NCBI GenBank assembly: GCA_030067055.1
Contig: JASJAL010000017.1
Location: 1 to 21,429, forward strand
DNA length: 21,429 nucleotides
From: Kiloniellales bacterium
GTDB lineage: Bacteria > Pseudomonadota > Alphaproteobacteria > Kiloniellales > JAKSBE01
Direction of reading: 5' to 3'
Positions 14,926 to 21,429 of this stretch are shown in pieces; position 1 is the stretch's first letter, and each line of letters starts with the position of its first letter. The notes below the pieces were generated by a model. That model was not told the DNA's origin. It saw nothing but the letters and a program-made list of their open reading frames with translations, and made no database searches. Made by a program: the position numbers and the translations under genes.

Positions 14926-15642
14926 TCACTCGGATTTGACCGTTTCCGGCATCGAAACATCAGTCCGGCGAACGCCGAAGATCGCGGTGCCGACCCGGAC
15001 ATGGGTGGCGCCGAAGCGGATCGCGGTCTCGAAGTCGCCGCTCATCCCCATGGAGAGCCACGGCAGGTCCTCGGCACGGGCGAGCTCACGCAGCAGCGCG
15101 AAGTGCGGCGCCGGGTTGTCGTCGATCGGCGGGATGCACATCAGCCCTTTCAGGGGCAGGTCCAGTTCGTCGCGCACCAGCCGGATCAGTTCGGCGGTGG
15201 CGCCGGGCGACACCCCCGCCTTCTGGGGCTCCTCGCCGGTGTTGACCTGGATCAGGCAGTCCGGCCGACGCCCGGCCTTGGCCATCTCCTTCGCCAGGAC
15301 CCGCGCCAGCTTGGGCCGGTCGAGGGTCTCGATGCAGTCGAAGAGCCGGACCGCGTCGCCGGCCTTGTTGCTCTGCAGGGGGCCGATCAGGTGCAGGCGG
15401 AGCCGCGGATGCGCGGCCTTGAGCTCCGGGTACTTGGCTTGCGCCTCCTGCACGCGGTTTTCGCCGAAGACCGTCTGTCCGGCCGCCAGGGCGCCGGCGA
15501 CCGCGTCGGTGCCGTGGGTCTTGGACACCGCGACCAGGGTGATGTCCTCCGGCGGGCGGCCGGCCTGGCCCGCGGCTTCCGAGATGCGGGCGCGCACGGC
15601 AGCCAGGCGGGTTTCGATATTGTCGCTGTCTCGGCTATCCAT
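14926..15642 (-). CDS. yggS: YggS/PLPBP family pyridoxal-phosphate homeostasis protein
   Basis: This 238-residue single-domain PLP-binding TIM barrel (alanine racemase N-terminal fold) buffers PLP and affects amino-acid balance, with no known catalysis. The PLP lysine is K41 (ITLVAVSKTH). Other conserved blocks are FGENRVQEAQAK, LHLIGPLQSNKA, IQVNTGEEPQKAG, SMGMSGDFETAI and HVRVGTAIFG, in normal order and spacing. I chose the ATG at 15642 because it gives the usual short lead-in before the first helix (NIETRLAAVRARI). An ATG at 15654 and a TTG at 15678 are in frame and possible, and none has a good ribosome site. The gene lies 42 bases downstream of the sulfotransferase stop and is probably read through from it. 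Confidence 0.93.
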   Translation of the reverse strand: MDSRDSDNIETRLAAVRARISEAAGQAGRPPEDITLVAVSKTHGTDAVAGALAAGQTVFGENRVQEAQAKYPELKAAHPRLRLHLIGPLQSNKAGDAVRLFDCIETLDRPKLARVLAKEMAKAGRRPDCLIQVNTGEEPQKAGVSPGATAELIRLVRDELDLPLKGLMCIPPIDDNPAPHFALLRELARAEDLPWLSMGMSGDFETAIRFGATHVRVGTAIFGVRRTDVSMPETVKSE

Positions 15643-15684
15643 CGCCGCGATCATCGGCCCTGACGGGGGCCGGATCAAGCCAGG

Positions 15685-16536
15685 CTAGTCTTTCGGCCGC
15701 CCCTTGCGATCCAGGTAGCCGAAGGCCTTCATGACCTCGCCTTGGCTATCGACGATCTTGGCGACCTGTGCCTCGCTCAGGGCTTCGCGCCAGGTGCCGA
15801 CCTCGCCCTGCCGGAAGAAGGCCGACTTGCCGTCTCGCCGGGACTCGACGAAGCGCTCCTTTTTCTCCTGGCCAGACAGCTCCTTGAACGAGCTGAAGCG
15901 GATCGCCTTCTTGAGCCGGGCCGGGTTATCGGGCAGGCCGAGGAACTTGACGAGACCGCCGAAGGCCTTGCGCGGAGTCGCCAGCATGTCCTCGTAGCGA
16001 AGGACGTGGCATCTGAGGCCCGGCGCCTTGAGCCAGCTGTTGACGTGAGTCGACCAAGACAGGAGGTATTGCTCCCGCTGATTCGAGCTGGCCGGGATGA
16101 TGTTCCCATCGTCGCAGATCCGGTCGACCGCCTCCTGCATGCCGATCTGGTGGTGATGGGCGAAGGACACGGCGACGTCGAGCGGATTGCGCAGGACGTA
16201 GATGGCGCCGGCGGTCGCGGTCGGCGTGATCAGCGGCTGGCCATCGATCGAAACGCAGGCGTTGTGGGTCTTGACGAAGGGACTGTCGGGGTTCGACTGC
16301 GCGAACCAGAGGTGAAGGCGTGGCCTGAGGTCTTGGAACTCCGCCGCGGTCATCTCGGAAGCCGGCTTGCCACTCAGGGCTTCGAAGTGGATCAGGAATC
16401 CGTCGCCGAGCGCGAAGTTGGGCAGCTCGTTGATCGGCACCGGCCGGTCGGGGTTGCGCAGCAAATTCGCCAGGAAGGCGCGAACCCAGGTGTTTCCGGA
16501 TTTCTGATAAGACGCCAGCCAGATGATGCCTGCCAC
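15685..16536 (-). CDS. Sulfotransferase (PAPS-dependent, Sulfotransfer_1 fold)
   Basis: This 283-residue cytosolic enzyme should transfer sulfonate from PAPS to an unknown acceptor. The 5'-phosphosulfate loop is SYQKSGNTWVRAFL (about 9-22). The catalytic His is in FVKTHNA (about H91). The 3'-phosphate motif is YVLRNPLDVAVSF (R116 and S124), and the C-terminal PAPS-closing segment is RQGEVGTWREAL (about 243-254). No signal peptide or transmembrane segment is present, which fits small soluble sulfotransferases and not Golgi-like ones. The start is GTG at 16536 with AGAGAGG upstream. It is the first gene of a likely unit with yggS and is separated from the porin by the porin's own terminator. 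Confidence 0.92.
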   Translation of the reverse strand: MAGIIWLASYQKSGNTWVRAFLANLLRNPDRPVPINELPNFALGDGFLIHFEALSGKPASEMTAAEFQDLRPRLHLWFAQSNPDSPFVKTHNACVSIDGQPLITPTATAGAIYVLRNPLDVAVSFAHHHQIGMQEAVDRICDDGNIIPASSNQREQYLLSWSTHVNSWLKAPGLRCHVLRYEDMLATPRKAFGGLVKFLGLPDNPARLKKAIRFSSFKELSGQEKKERFVESRRDGKSAFFRQGEVGTWREALSEAQVAKIVDSQGEVMKAFGYLDRKGRPKD

Positions 16537-16620
16537 GCTCTTGGTCGCCTCTCTCTGCGCCTGTCGGATCCGGAACCGCGAGCGCCTCCGGACCGAGGGT
16601 TTCTAGCGAGCCTGCGGGCA

Positions 16621-16651
16621 AGAGAAAAGGGGGATGGCAAGGCCATCCCCC
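16621..16651 (-). terminator. Intrinsic terminator of the porin gene
   Basis: A perfect 10-bp stem (GGGGGATGGC at 16629-16638 with its complement at 16642-16651) closes a three-base loop. Read on the minus strand it is followed by TTTTCTCTT. It lies 28 bases beyond the porin stop and insulates the porin from the downstream sulfotransferase gene. Confidence 0.9.
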
Positions 16652-16679
16652 TCGAAGTCTGCTTTGAGCGAGGTGTGAC

Positions 16680-17810
16680 TTAGAAGTCCACCCGCAAGCT
16701 CAGGACACCGCCGAAGCCGTTGCCATCGTCGGTATTGTCTTCCCCGGCGTCATAGTCGGCATACATGCCGGTGAAAGCCGTCTTGATTCCGGGCCCGAGC
16801 ACGTAGCTGACCGCGATTGCGGCACCGATCGACTCGTCTTCGTCGTCGCTCAGAGTGGCGCCTTCGCGCTCGCCGGCCACGACCGTCCCGGAGACACCCC
16901 AAGGACCGGTCTCGTAGGCGACACCGAAGTCCCAGTGGTAACCGTGGTTCGCGCCTTGGCTGTCGATGTCGAAGCCGCCGATGGAGCCACCGACGGTGAA
17001 GCCGCCGAAGCCGACGTTGAGACCGCCGTTGTAGGCTATGACGGTCTGATCGCCACGATCAGGCGGGGGGTTAGACTGGTTGTCATCGGGCGAACCGACA
17101 ATCTGGAAACCGCCGGCCGCGCTAATGTCGATGCCGTTGAAGCTGTTGGTGTAGTTGATGCCGGTCGCGAAACCGTGGGAGCGCTGATCATCCGTAGCCG
17201 TGCTGTTGGTACCCTCGCCGTCGCCGAACGCAGCAGCGTTGTTGTTACTGTCCGCAAGGTCCGGAATGTAGCTGAGACCCAGCTGGAAACCGGCGAAGCG
17301 CGGCGAGAAATAGGTGATCATGTTGTCGTCGACCGAGATCTCGGGCGTAGTCGAGAAGCTGCCGTTGGCGAAGCCATCGGGACTCGGAATGAAGTCCGAC
17401 AGCCAGCCCGAGTTGATCGGCGCGCCGACGGCCGGTGCCACGACCGCCTGGATGTAAGGCGCCGGGTCATCCGAACCGAGGTTCAGTCGACCAAAGCCGC
17501 CTTCGACGAAGACGTAGTTTTCGTCGATCTGGTCGCCGTTGGTGACGGCTTCCAACTCGACCCGGACACCGATCTGGATGCCGTTGTCGAGGGTCGTCGA
17601 TCCGCGGAAGTGAATTTCACCGTCCGACCGGAAGTTGGTGTTGTTGAAGTTCTCGTCGGTGACGTCACTTTCGACGGCTACGACGCCGAAGGCCTCGTTG
17701 CGGTAGCCGCGAACTTCAAGGCGAAGCGGATCCGCCGCTTCGGCCACATCGGCCGCGACGACACCACCAGCAACCAGAGCCGTGGTACCGAGCAGAAGGT
17801 TCTTGTTCAT
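16680..17810 (-). CDS. Outer-membrane general porin, alphaproteobacterial type
   Basis: This is a 376-residue outer-membrane beta-barrel for passive uptake of small solutes. The signal peptide is MNKNLLLGTTALVAGGVVAA with cleavage probably after AEA (residues 23-25). The mature protein alternates short amphipathic strands with Gly/Asp/Asn-rich turns (for example IQIGVRVELEA, RLNLGSDDPAPY, GFTVGGSIGGFDI) and ends in LSLRVDF, with the terminal Phe read by the BAM complex. Length and strand pattern fit a 16-stranded porin. It is very acidic with no cysteine, as is common in salt-adapted outer membranes. It is monocistronic, with its own terminator and a 400-base upstream region. GGGAAG precedes the ATG. 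Solute specificity cannot be told. Confidence 0.9.
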   Translation of the reverse strand: MNKNLLLGTTALVAGGVVAADVAEAADPLRLEVRGYRNEAFGVVAVESDVTDENFNNTNFRSDGEIHFRGSTTLDNGIQIGVRVELEAVTNGDQIDENYVFVEGGFGRLNLGSDDPAPYIQAVVAPAVGAPINSGWLSDFIPSPDGFANGSFSTTPEISVDDNMITYFSPRFAGFQLGLSYIPDLADSNNNAAAFGDGEGTNSTATDDQRSHGFATGINYTNSFNGIDISAAGGFQIVGSPDDNQSNPPPDRGDQTVIAYNGGLNVGFGGFTVGGSIGGFDIDSQGANHGYHWDFGVAYETGPWGVSGTVVAGEREGATLSDDEDESIGAAIAVSYVLGPGIKTAFTGMYADYDAGEDNTDDGNGFGGVLSLRVDF

Positions 17811-17954
17811 CGTTAAACTTCCCGCCTCTTAGTTGAGTTGCCAAAGATGCCCGGGCCGTAGTCATCAAGCCCTGAGCCCTCACGCGGCGCCGATACCGAA
17901 CTGCTTTGCGCCACGCGCCCCCCAGGCGGGCATAAGCCCCGGGAAGACCGGCTC

Positions 17955-17983
17955 ATGAAGCCGATCATCCTGTTTAGGGTCAA
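17955..17983 (-). promoter_or_regulatory. Candidate sigma-70-type promoter for the porin
   Basis: On the minus strand TTGACC (17978-17983, 5 of 6 to consensus) is followed after 17 bases by CTTCAT (17955-17960, 3 of 6). The start would fall near 17948, giving an untranslated leader of about 140 bases before the porin ATG. The -35 is good but the -10 is poor. Confidence 0.35.
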
Positions 17984-18020
17984 GAAATCCGGACTTGGCG
18001 GCCTGGTGAAAATCGGCCGC

Positions 18021-18038
18021 TGTTGCACTTTTACAACA
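18021..18038. promoter_or_regulatory. Dyad TGTTG-N8-CAACA, possible operator
   Basis: This is an exact 5-base inverted repeat with an eight-base, T-rich centre, in the AT-richest part of the divergent region, about 40 bases upstream of the putative porin -35. The spacing places the half-sites roughly one helical turn plus apart, as for a dimeric regulator. Five-base arms could arise by chance. Confidence 0.3.
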
Positions 18039-18210
18039 ACCCGGAATCCGCGGGACAGCAGCCCAAATCGAGTTCGACGGCGGCTTGCCGGGCCGCGGCG
18101 CTTTGGCCATACTCCGCCAATCGCGTGCCGGATCTCTGCAATGGCTGCCGCACAGCGGCGCGGCCGGCAGCATCGAAATCTCCCCACTAGAGGGCCGGTC
18201 GCGGACCGCC

Positions 18211-19338
18211 ATGCCATCAGCAAAACAAAGTCAGAAGTCGCTCAGCATCCCCGAGGCAATGGATCTGGCCCGCCGTCGACATCAGGCGGGCGCACTTGCC
18301 GATGCCAAGCAAATATACCGGCGGGTCCTTGAATCCCAACCGAACCACGCCGAGGCGATGACCTTGATGGCCTCGGCGCTCTATCGGCAGGGCGCCGACA
18401 GCGAGGCCGCCGAAATGGTCGACCGTGCGATCGACCTCTATGCCAACACGGTCCGGCTGCAGGGGAACGATGCCCAGGTGGTCGCGCCCATGGTGAATCT
18501 CCTGCTTGCCCGAGATCGTGGGCCCGAGGCGGAAGAGCGGACTCAAGGCCTGGATTTCCCGATCCTGCCCGTCCGTGCCACTCAGGAGGCCTTCGAAGCC
18601 CGGCGCCAGGCCGCGATCGCGGCCGGCCGGCAGACGATGATGATCAGCACGGTCCCGAAATCGGCCAGCGAGAGTATCTGGAACAGACTGGCCGAAGGCC
18701 TGAACCTCGGCCAGTGCTTCCTCTCCCTCGGACTGTTTCCGGACTGTTGCCTGCTGCCCAGCCGGGTCCGCTACGCAGCGCGGGGAGGGCTGATCATCAA
18801 GGAGCACATCGCGGCGACCACGCACAACCGCAAGACGCTGGTCGAGTACGGGCTTGACCGCGTCGTGGTCCATCTGCGCGATCCGCGCCAGGCCCTGCTG
18901 TCCTGGGTCCATTTCGTTCGGGACGACGTCAGCCAGCGCCTCCTTGCGCCGCTGTGGCGAAAGATCGTGCCGCAAGCCGAGGTCCTGTCGTATTCCCTGG
19001 AGGGACAGCTGGACTGGGCGATCGATCACTATCTTCCCTACCTGATCGATTTCGTGAACGACTGGACGAGCGTCGAACAAAACCCCGAAAGCGGCCTCAA
19101 GGTCTGTTTTGCGAGTTTCGAGCGCTTTCGCAGGGATCCCGACGGATATATCGACCGCGTCCTTGAATTCTACGATATCGACAAGGCCGACTTCCGACGG
19201 GATAGCGAGGCCGAAGTGGTTCATATGCGCAAGGGCCTGATCGACGAATGGCGCGAGGTCTTCACGCCGGCCCAGAAGGAGCGGGCCTGGGCTCTGATCC
19301 CCGAGGACATGGCGGAGCGGCAAGGCTGGACCGCCTGA
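18211..19338 (+). CDS. TPR-sulfotransferase fusion protein
   Basis: This is a 375-residue protein. Residues about 14-80 form roughly two TPR helices-pairs (AMDLARRRHQAGALADAKQI, then a second around HAEAMTLMASALYRQGADSEA). Residues about 140-370 form a sulfotransferase domain. The PAPS 5' loop is variant: STVPKSASESIW replaces the usual PKSGNTW. The probable catalytic His is in IIKEHIA (about H199). The 3'-phosphate motif is VVHLRDPRQALLSW (R223 and S231), and the tail RKGLIDEWREVF matches the PAPS-closing loop. TPR-sulfotransferases are common in marine alphaproteobacteria, where acceptors are mostly unknown. The ATG at 18211 is chosen because upstream residues are not conserved. The ribosome site is weak, so the start is uncertain. 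Confidence 0.87.
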   Translation: MPSAKQSQKSLSIPEAMDLARRRHQAGALADAKQIYRRVLESQPNHAEAMTLMASALYRQGADSEAAEMVDRAIDLYANTVRLQGNDAQVVAPMVNLLLARDRGPEAEERTQGLDFPILPVRATQEAFEARRQAAIAAGRQTMMISTVPKSASESIWNRLAEGLNLGQCFLSLGLFPDCCLLPSRVRYAARGGLIIKEHIAATTHNRKTLVEYGLDRVVVHLRDPRQALLSWVHFVRDDVSQRLLAPLWRKIVPQAEVLSYSLEGQLDWAIDHYLPYLIDFVNDWTSVEQNPESGLKVCFASFERFRRDPDGYIDRVLEFYDIDKADFRRDSEAEVVHMRKGLIDEWREVFTPAQKERAWALIPEDMAERQGWTA

Positions 19339-19389
19339 AACGGCGCTCCGGAACGCCCATTCCACCGGGATTCCCGCCCTATCGCGCCA

Positions 19390-19418
19390 TTGCCTTGCCC
19401 CGAAGTTCGGGGTATCTA
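19390..19418 (+). promoter_or_regulatory. Candidate promoter of DUF3576-leuS with palindromic spacer
   Basis: TTGCCT (19390-19395) and TATCTA (19413-19418) are spaced by exactly 17 bases. Bases 19398-19412 within the spacer form a 15-base palindrome, CCCCGAA-G-TTCGGGG. The predicted start would be near 19425, about 50 bases before the DUF3576 ATG. Both boxes match consensus only partly. Confidence 0.45.
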
Positions 19419-19442
19419 GACTGCTTGCATCATGGAATTGAA

Positions 19443-19459
19443 CGCTCCCACCGGGAGCG
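19443..19459 (+). promoter_or_regulatory. Hairpin in the DUF3576 5' leader
   Basis: CGCTCCC (19443-19449) pairs perfectly with GGGAGCG (19453-19459) around an ACC loop. No T-run follows, so it is not a normal terminator for the upstream sulfotransferase. It would lie in the untranslated leader just before the ribosome-binding region. Confidence 0.4.
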
Positions 19460-19472
19460 CCTTGGAATCTGG

Positions 19473-20114
19473 ATGGGTTTTGCCATGACTGGGCCAGCAG
19501 GACGTGCGTTGCTTGATCATCTCGCCTCGGGCGGCTCCCGCGATAAGGCAATCGGGGTCAAGACGGGCGGGAAATGGGCCTCGATCCTCGCAGGGGCGCT
19601 GCTTCTGACGGCGGTCGGCGCTTGCAGCTGGGGCGATCCGGACACGGTCTACCCGGAGGGCGGCGAGGACAACCGCAAGGCCACGGGCAACAGCTACGTG
19701 AGCAGCCAGGAGAAGTACGGCAGCATCTTCGGCGACGGCGGCATGAACCTGCTCGACGACGAAGGGGGAGGCAATGGCGGCAGCGGTACGGGGATCGACG
19801 TCAACAGCTATCTCTGGCGGGCTTCACTCGACACCATCTCCTTCATGCCACTGGCCTCGGCCGATCCTTTCGGTGGCGTGATCATCACCGACTGGTACTC
19901 GCCGCCCGAGACCCAGAGCGAGCGCTTCAAGGTTAATGTCTATATCTTCGGACGCGAGCTCAGGGCCGACGGCGTGCGCGCTGCCGTGTTCCGGCAGAAC
20001 CAGTCGCTCGACGGCTCCTGGGTCGATGCCCAGGTCGACCAGCAGACGGTCACGGACCTAGAGAACGCAATTCTGGCCCGGGCACGGCAGCTCAGAATCG
20101 CCAGCGTGCAATAG
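19473..20114 (+). CDS. DUF3576 family lipoprotein
   Basis: This predicted lipoprotein of 213 residues belongs to an alphaproteobacterial family of unknown function that is typically encoded next to leuS, as here. The hydrophobic segment ASILAGALLLTAVGAC ends in a lipobox (VGAC) with the lipidated cysteine at residue 51. A Gly/Asp/Ser-rich linker follows (to about 109), then the conserved domain: VNSYLWRASLDTISFMPL, ADPFGGVIITDWYSPP, ERFKVNVYIFGRELRADGV and a final helix with a dispensable tail. The pre-lipobox region is unusually long from this ATG. A TTG at 19509 with AGGA six bases upstream would give a more usual 38-residue leader. The ATG at 19473 has GGA at six to seven bases. The gene is probably cotranscribed with leuS, 122 bases on. 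Confidence 0.9.
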   Translation: MGFAMTGPAGRALLDHLASGGSRDKAIGVKTGGKWASILAGALLLTAVGACSWGDPDTVYPEGGEDNRKATGNSYVSSQEKYGSIFGDGGMNLLDDEGGGNGGSGTGIDVNSYLWRASLDTISFMPLASADPFGGVIITDWYSPPETQSERFKVNVYIFGRELRADGVRAAVFRQNQSLDGSWVDAQVDQQTVTDLENAILARARQLRIASVQ

Positions 20115-20236
20115 GAGCGACCCAGAAAAATCGGTCATCTACAGCAGAAGGGCTCGTGCGGACCTAGCGACCCGAGTCCGTAGCGTGACCCGTCTTGGGC
20201 CGACGGCGGTCAGACCAGCGCAGACAGCGACAAGAG
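20115..20236 (+). other. Spacer between DUF3576 and leuS
   Basis: These 122 bases hold a short CGGAC/GTCCG inverted repeat (20159-20163 with 20176-20180). There is no ATG-started leader peptide, no Leu-codon run and no T-box features. The sequence just before leuS (GACAAGAG) is a modest ribosome site. Confidence 0.4.
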
Positions 20237-21429
20237 ATGAGCCGCTACAACTTCAAGGACAGCGAAGCGAAGTGGCAGGCCGCCTGGGAGCGTGCCGCCT
20301 GCGCCCGCGTGAGCGAAGACCCGGGCCGGCCGAAATACTACGTCCTGGAGATGTATCCCTATCCCTCGGGACGCATCCACATGGGCCATGTCCGCAACTA
20401 CACGATCGGCGACGTGATCGCGCGCTACAAGCGTGCCCGGGGCTTCAACGTGCTGCACCCCATGGGCTGGGACGCCTTCGGGTTGCCGGCGGAAAATGCC
20501 GCGATCGAAAAGGGCGTCCACCCGGCCGCCTGGACCTACGACAACATCGCGGTGATGCGCGACCAGTTGAAGTCGATGGGCCTGTCGATCGATTGGGAAC
20601 GCGAAGTCGCGACCTGTCACCCGGAGTACTACCGCCACCAGCAGAAGATGTTCCTCGACTTCCTGGATGCGGGCCTGGTCTACCGCAAGGAGTCCTGGGT
20701 CAACTGGGATCCGGTCGACCACACCGTGCTGGCCAACGAGCAGGTGATCGACGGCTGCGGCTGGCGCTCCGGCGCGCCGGTCGAGCGGCGCAAGCTGGCG
20801 CAGTGGTTCTTCAAGATCACCCGCTTCTCCGACGAGCTGCTGGCGGCCCTGGACGAGCTGGACCGCTGGCCGGACAAGGTCCGGACCATGCAGCGCAAGT
20901 GGATTGGCCGCTCCCAGGGGGCCCGGCTGTTCTTCCGCCTTCAGGGCGCCCCAGCCGGCTGGAGCGGCGAGGCCGAGGACCGGCTGCAGGTCTTCACGAC
21001 CCGTCCGGATACCTTGTTCGGGGCCTCGTTCTGCGCCCTCTCGCCACATCACCCACTGACCGCGGCGCTGGCCGCCAAGGACCCGGAGCTGGCCGCCTTC
21101 GTCGCCGACTGCGACCGGATCGGGACCAGCGAGGAAGCCATCGAGACCGCCGAGAAGCGCGGCTACCAGACGCAGATCCTGGCCGAGCATCCCTTCCGAC
21201 CGGGCGAGACCCTGCCGGTCTACGTCGCCAACTTCGTGCTGATGGACTACGGCACCGGGGCGATCTTCGGCTGCCCCGGGCACGATCAGCGCGACCTGGA
21301 CTTCGCCCGCAAGTACGGCCTCGACGTGGTGCCCGTGGTCCTGCCACCCGATGCCGAGGCCGCCGGCTTTGCGATCGCCGACGAGGCCTACACCGACTGG
21401 GACGGGAGCATGATCAACTCCGAGTTCCT
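20237..21429 (+). CDS. leuS: Leucyl-tRNA synthetase (3' partial)
   Basis: This enzyme charges tRNA-Leu with leucine. The ATG at 20237 opens [19 protein letters not shown], and 397 codons run in frame to the window edge, a little under half of a bacterial LeuRS. The class I HIGH motif is present as [19 protein letters not shown] (about 43-61). It is followed by [16 protein letters not shown] and [16 protein letters not shown], all diagnostic of LeuRS. The CP1 editing domain has begun: the Thr-rich site TTRPDTLFG is intact, and [19 protein letters not shown] contains the conserved editing Asp region, so proofreading should be active. KMSKS and the tRNA-binding C-terminus lie outside the window. 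In relatives lptE and holA commonly follow. Confidence 0.98.
   Translation, partial: MSRYNFKDSEAKWQAAWERAACARVSEDPGRPKYYVLEMYPYPSGRIHMGHVRNYTIGDVIARYKRARGFNVLHPMGWDAFGLPAENAAIEKGVHPAAWTYDNIAVMRDQLKSMGLSIDWEREVATCHPEYYRHQQKMFLDFLDAGLVYRKESWVNWDPVDHTVLANEQVIDGCGWRSGAPVERRKLAQWFFKITRFSDELLAALDELDRWPDKVRTMQRKWIGRSQGARLFFRLQGAPAGWSGEAEDRLQVFTTRPDTLFGASFCALSPHHPLTAALAAKDPELAAFVADCDRIGTSEEAIETAEKRGYQTQILAEHPFRPGETLPVYVANFVLMDYGTGAIFGCPGHDQRDLDFARKYGLDVVPVVLPPDAEAAGFAIADEAYTDWDGSMINSEF

Larger units (their letters stand above)
17811..18210. other. Divergent intergenic region, porin / TPR-sulfotransferase
   Basis: This 400-base gap holds the control regions of both flanking genes. It is patchily AT-richer than the coding DNA, especially near 17970-18045. 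The open frames inside it (for example a 110-residue minus frame from 18212) have no recognisable family, no ribosome site and poor composition, so I call none of them genes. Candidate signals are listed separately. Confidence 0.6.

Noticed and set aside
16935..17816. A 293-residue plus-strand frame over the porin
   Set aside because: Val/Asp/Arg-rich antisense mirror of a Gly/Asp/Asn-rich beta-barrel gene. The porin has a signal peptide, terminal Phe and terminator.
17880..18212. Possible 110-residue gene in the divergent region (minus strand)
   Set aside because: No ribosome site, no family resemblance and alternative frames equally open. It also overlaps the likely porin promoter.
20115..20236. 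T-box or leucine leader peptide controlling leuS
   Set aside because: No ATG-started short frame with Leu codons, no T-box core sequence and no terminator-antiterminator pair. T-boxes are also not typical of this lineage.
1..21429. CRISPR array, insertion sequence, prophage, toxin-antitoxin or tRNA gene
   Set aside because: I found no regularly spaced repeats, transposase or integrase motifs, small paired genes or tRNA-like cloverleaf ends on either strand.

Overview
This 21.4 kb high-GC stretch comes from the chromosome of a Gram-negative alphaproteobacterium, most likely of the Rhodospirillales/Kiloniellales type. The evidence is protein-level: a DUF3576 lipoprotein directly upstream of leuS, a DUF983 protein, a GTP cyclohydrolase II with a vestigial RibB-like domain, and a short acidic general porin. 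The Asp/Asn-rich porin and two sulfotransferases would suit a marine or saline habitat, but that is inference. I see no rRNA, tRNA, CRISPR array, prophage or insertion sequence.

Layout. (1) 1-5548, plus strand: a peptide/oligosaccharide-type ABC importer operon, with a fused two-NBD ATPase (5' end outside the window), an exported family 5 binding protein, and DppB-like and DppC-like permeases. The genes overlap or are closely spaced. (2) 5559-7743, minus strand: a DUF983 membrane protein followed by a Uup-type ABC-F ATPase, convergent with the importer. (3) 7901-11162, minus strand: a membrane-anchored class III nucleotidyl cyclase, and upstream of it a translationally coupled pair (metallo-beta-lactamase-fold hydrolase, then SAM methyltransferase). 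(4) 11296-13049, minus strand: an orphan OmpR-type response regulator and a formamidase-like alpha/beta hydrolase. The hydrolase is divergent from ribA (plus strand, 13216-14352). (5) 14381-16536, minus strand: an ArsC-like reductase, a YggS-type PLP protein and a cytosolic sulfotransferase. (6) 16680-17810, minus strand: a porin with a clear intrinsic terminator, then a 400-bp divergent intergenic region, then a TPR-sulfotransferase fusion on the plus strand. (7) 19473 to the end, plus strand: DUF3576 lipoprotein and leuS (3' end outside the window).

Most of this is ordinary housekeeping and transport content. No obvious new multi-gene system stands out. The parts most worth a second look are: the sulfotransferase-porin-sulfotransferase block lying between yggS and DUF3576-leuS; the cyclase with Lys in place of the usual transition-state Arg, close to an MBL hydrolase; the decayed RibB domain on RibA; and a 15-bp palindrome filling the spacer of the putative DUF3576-leuS promoter.
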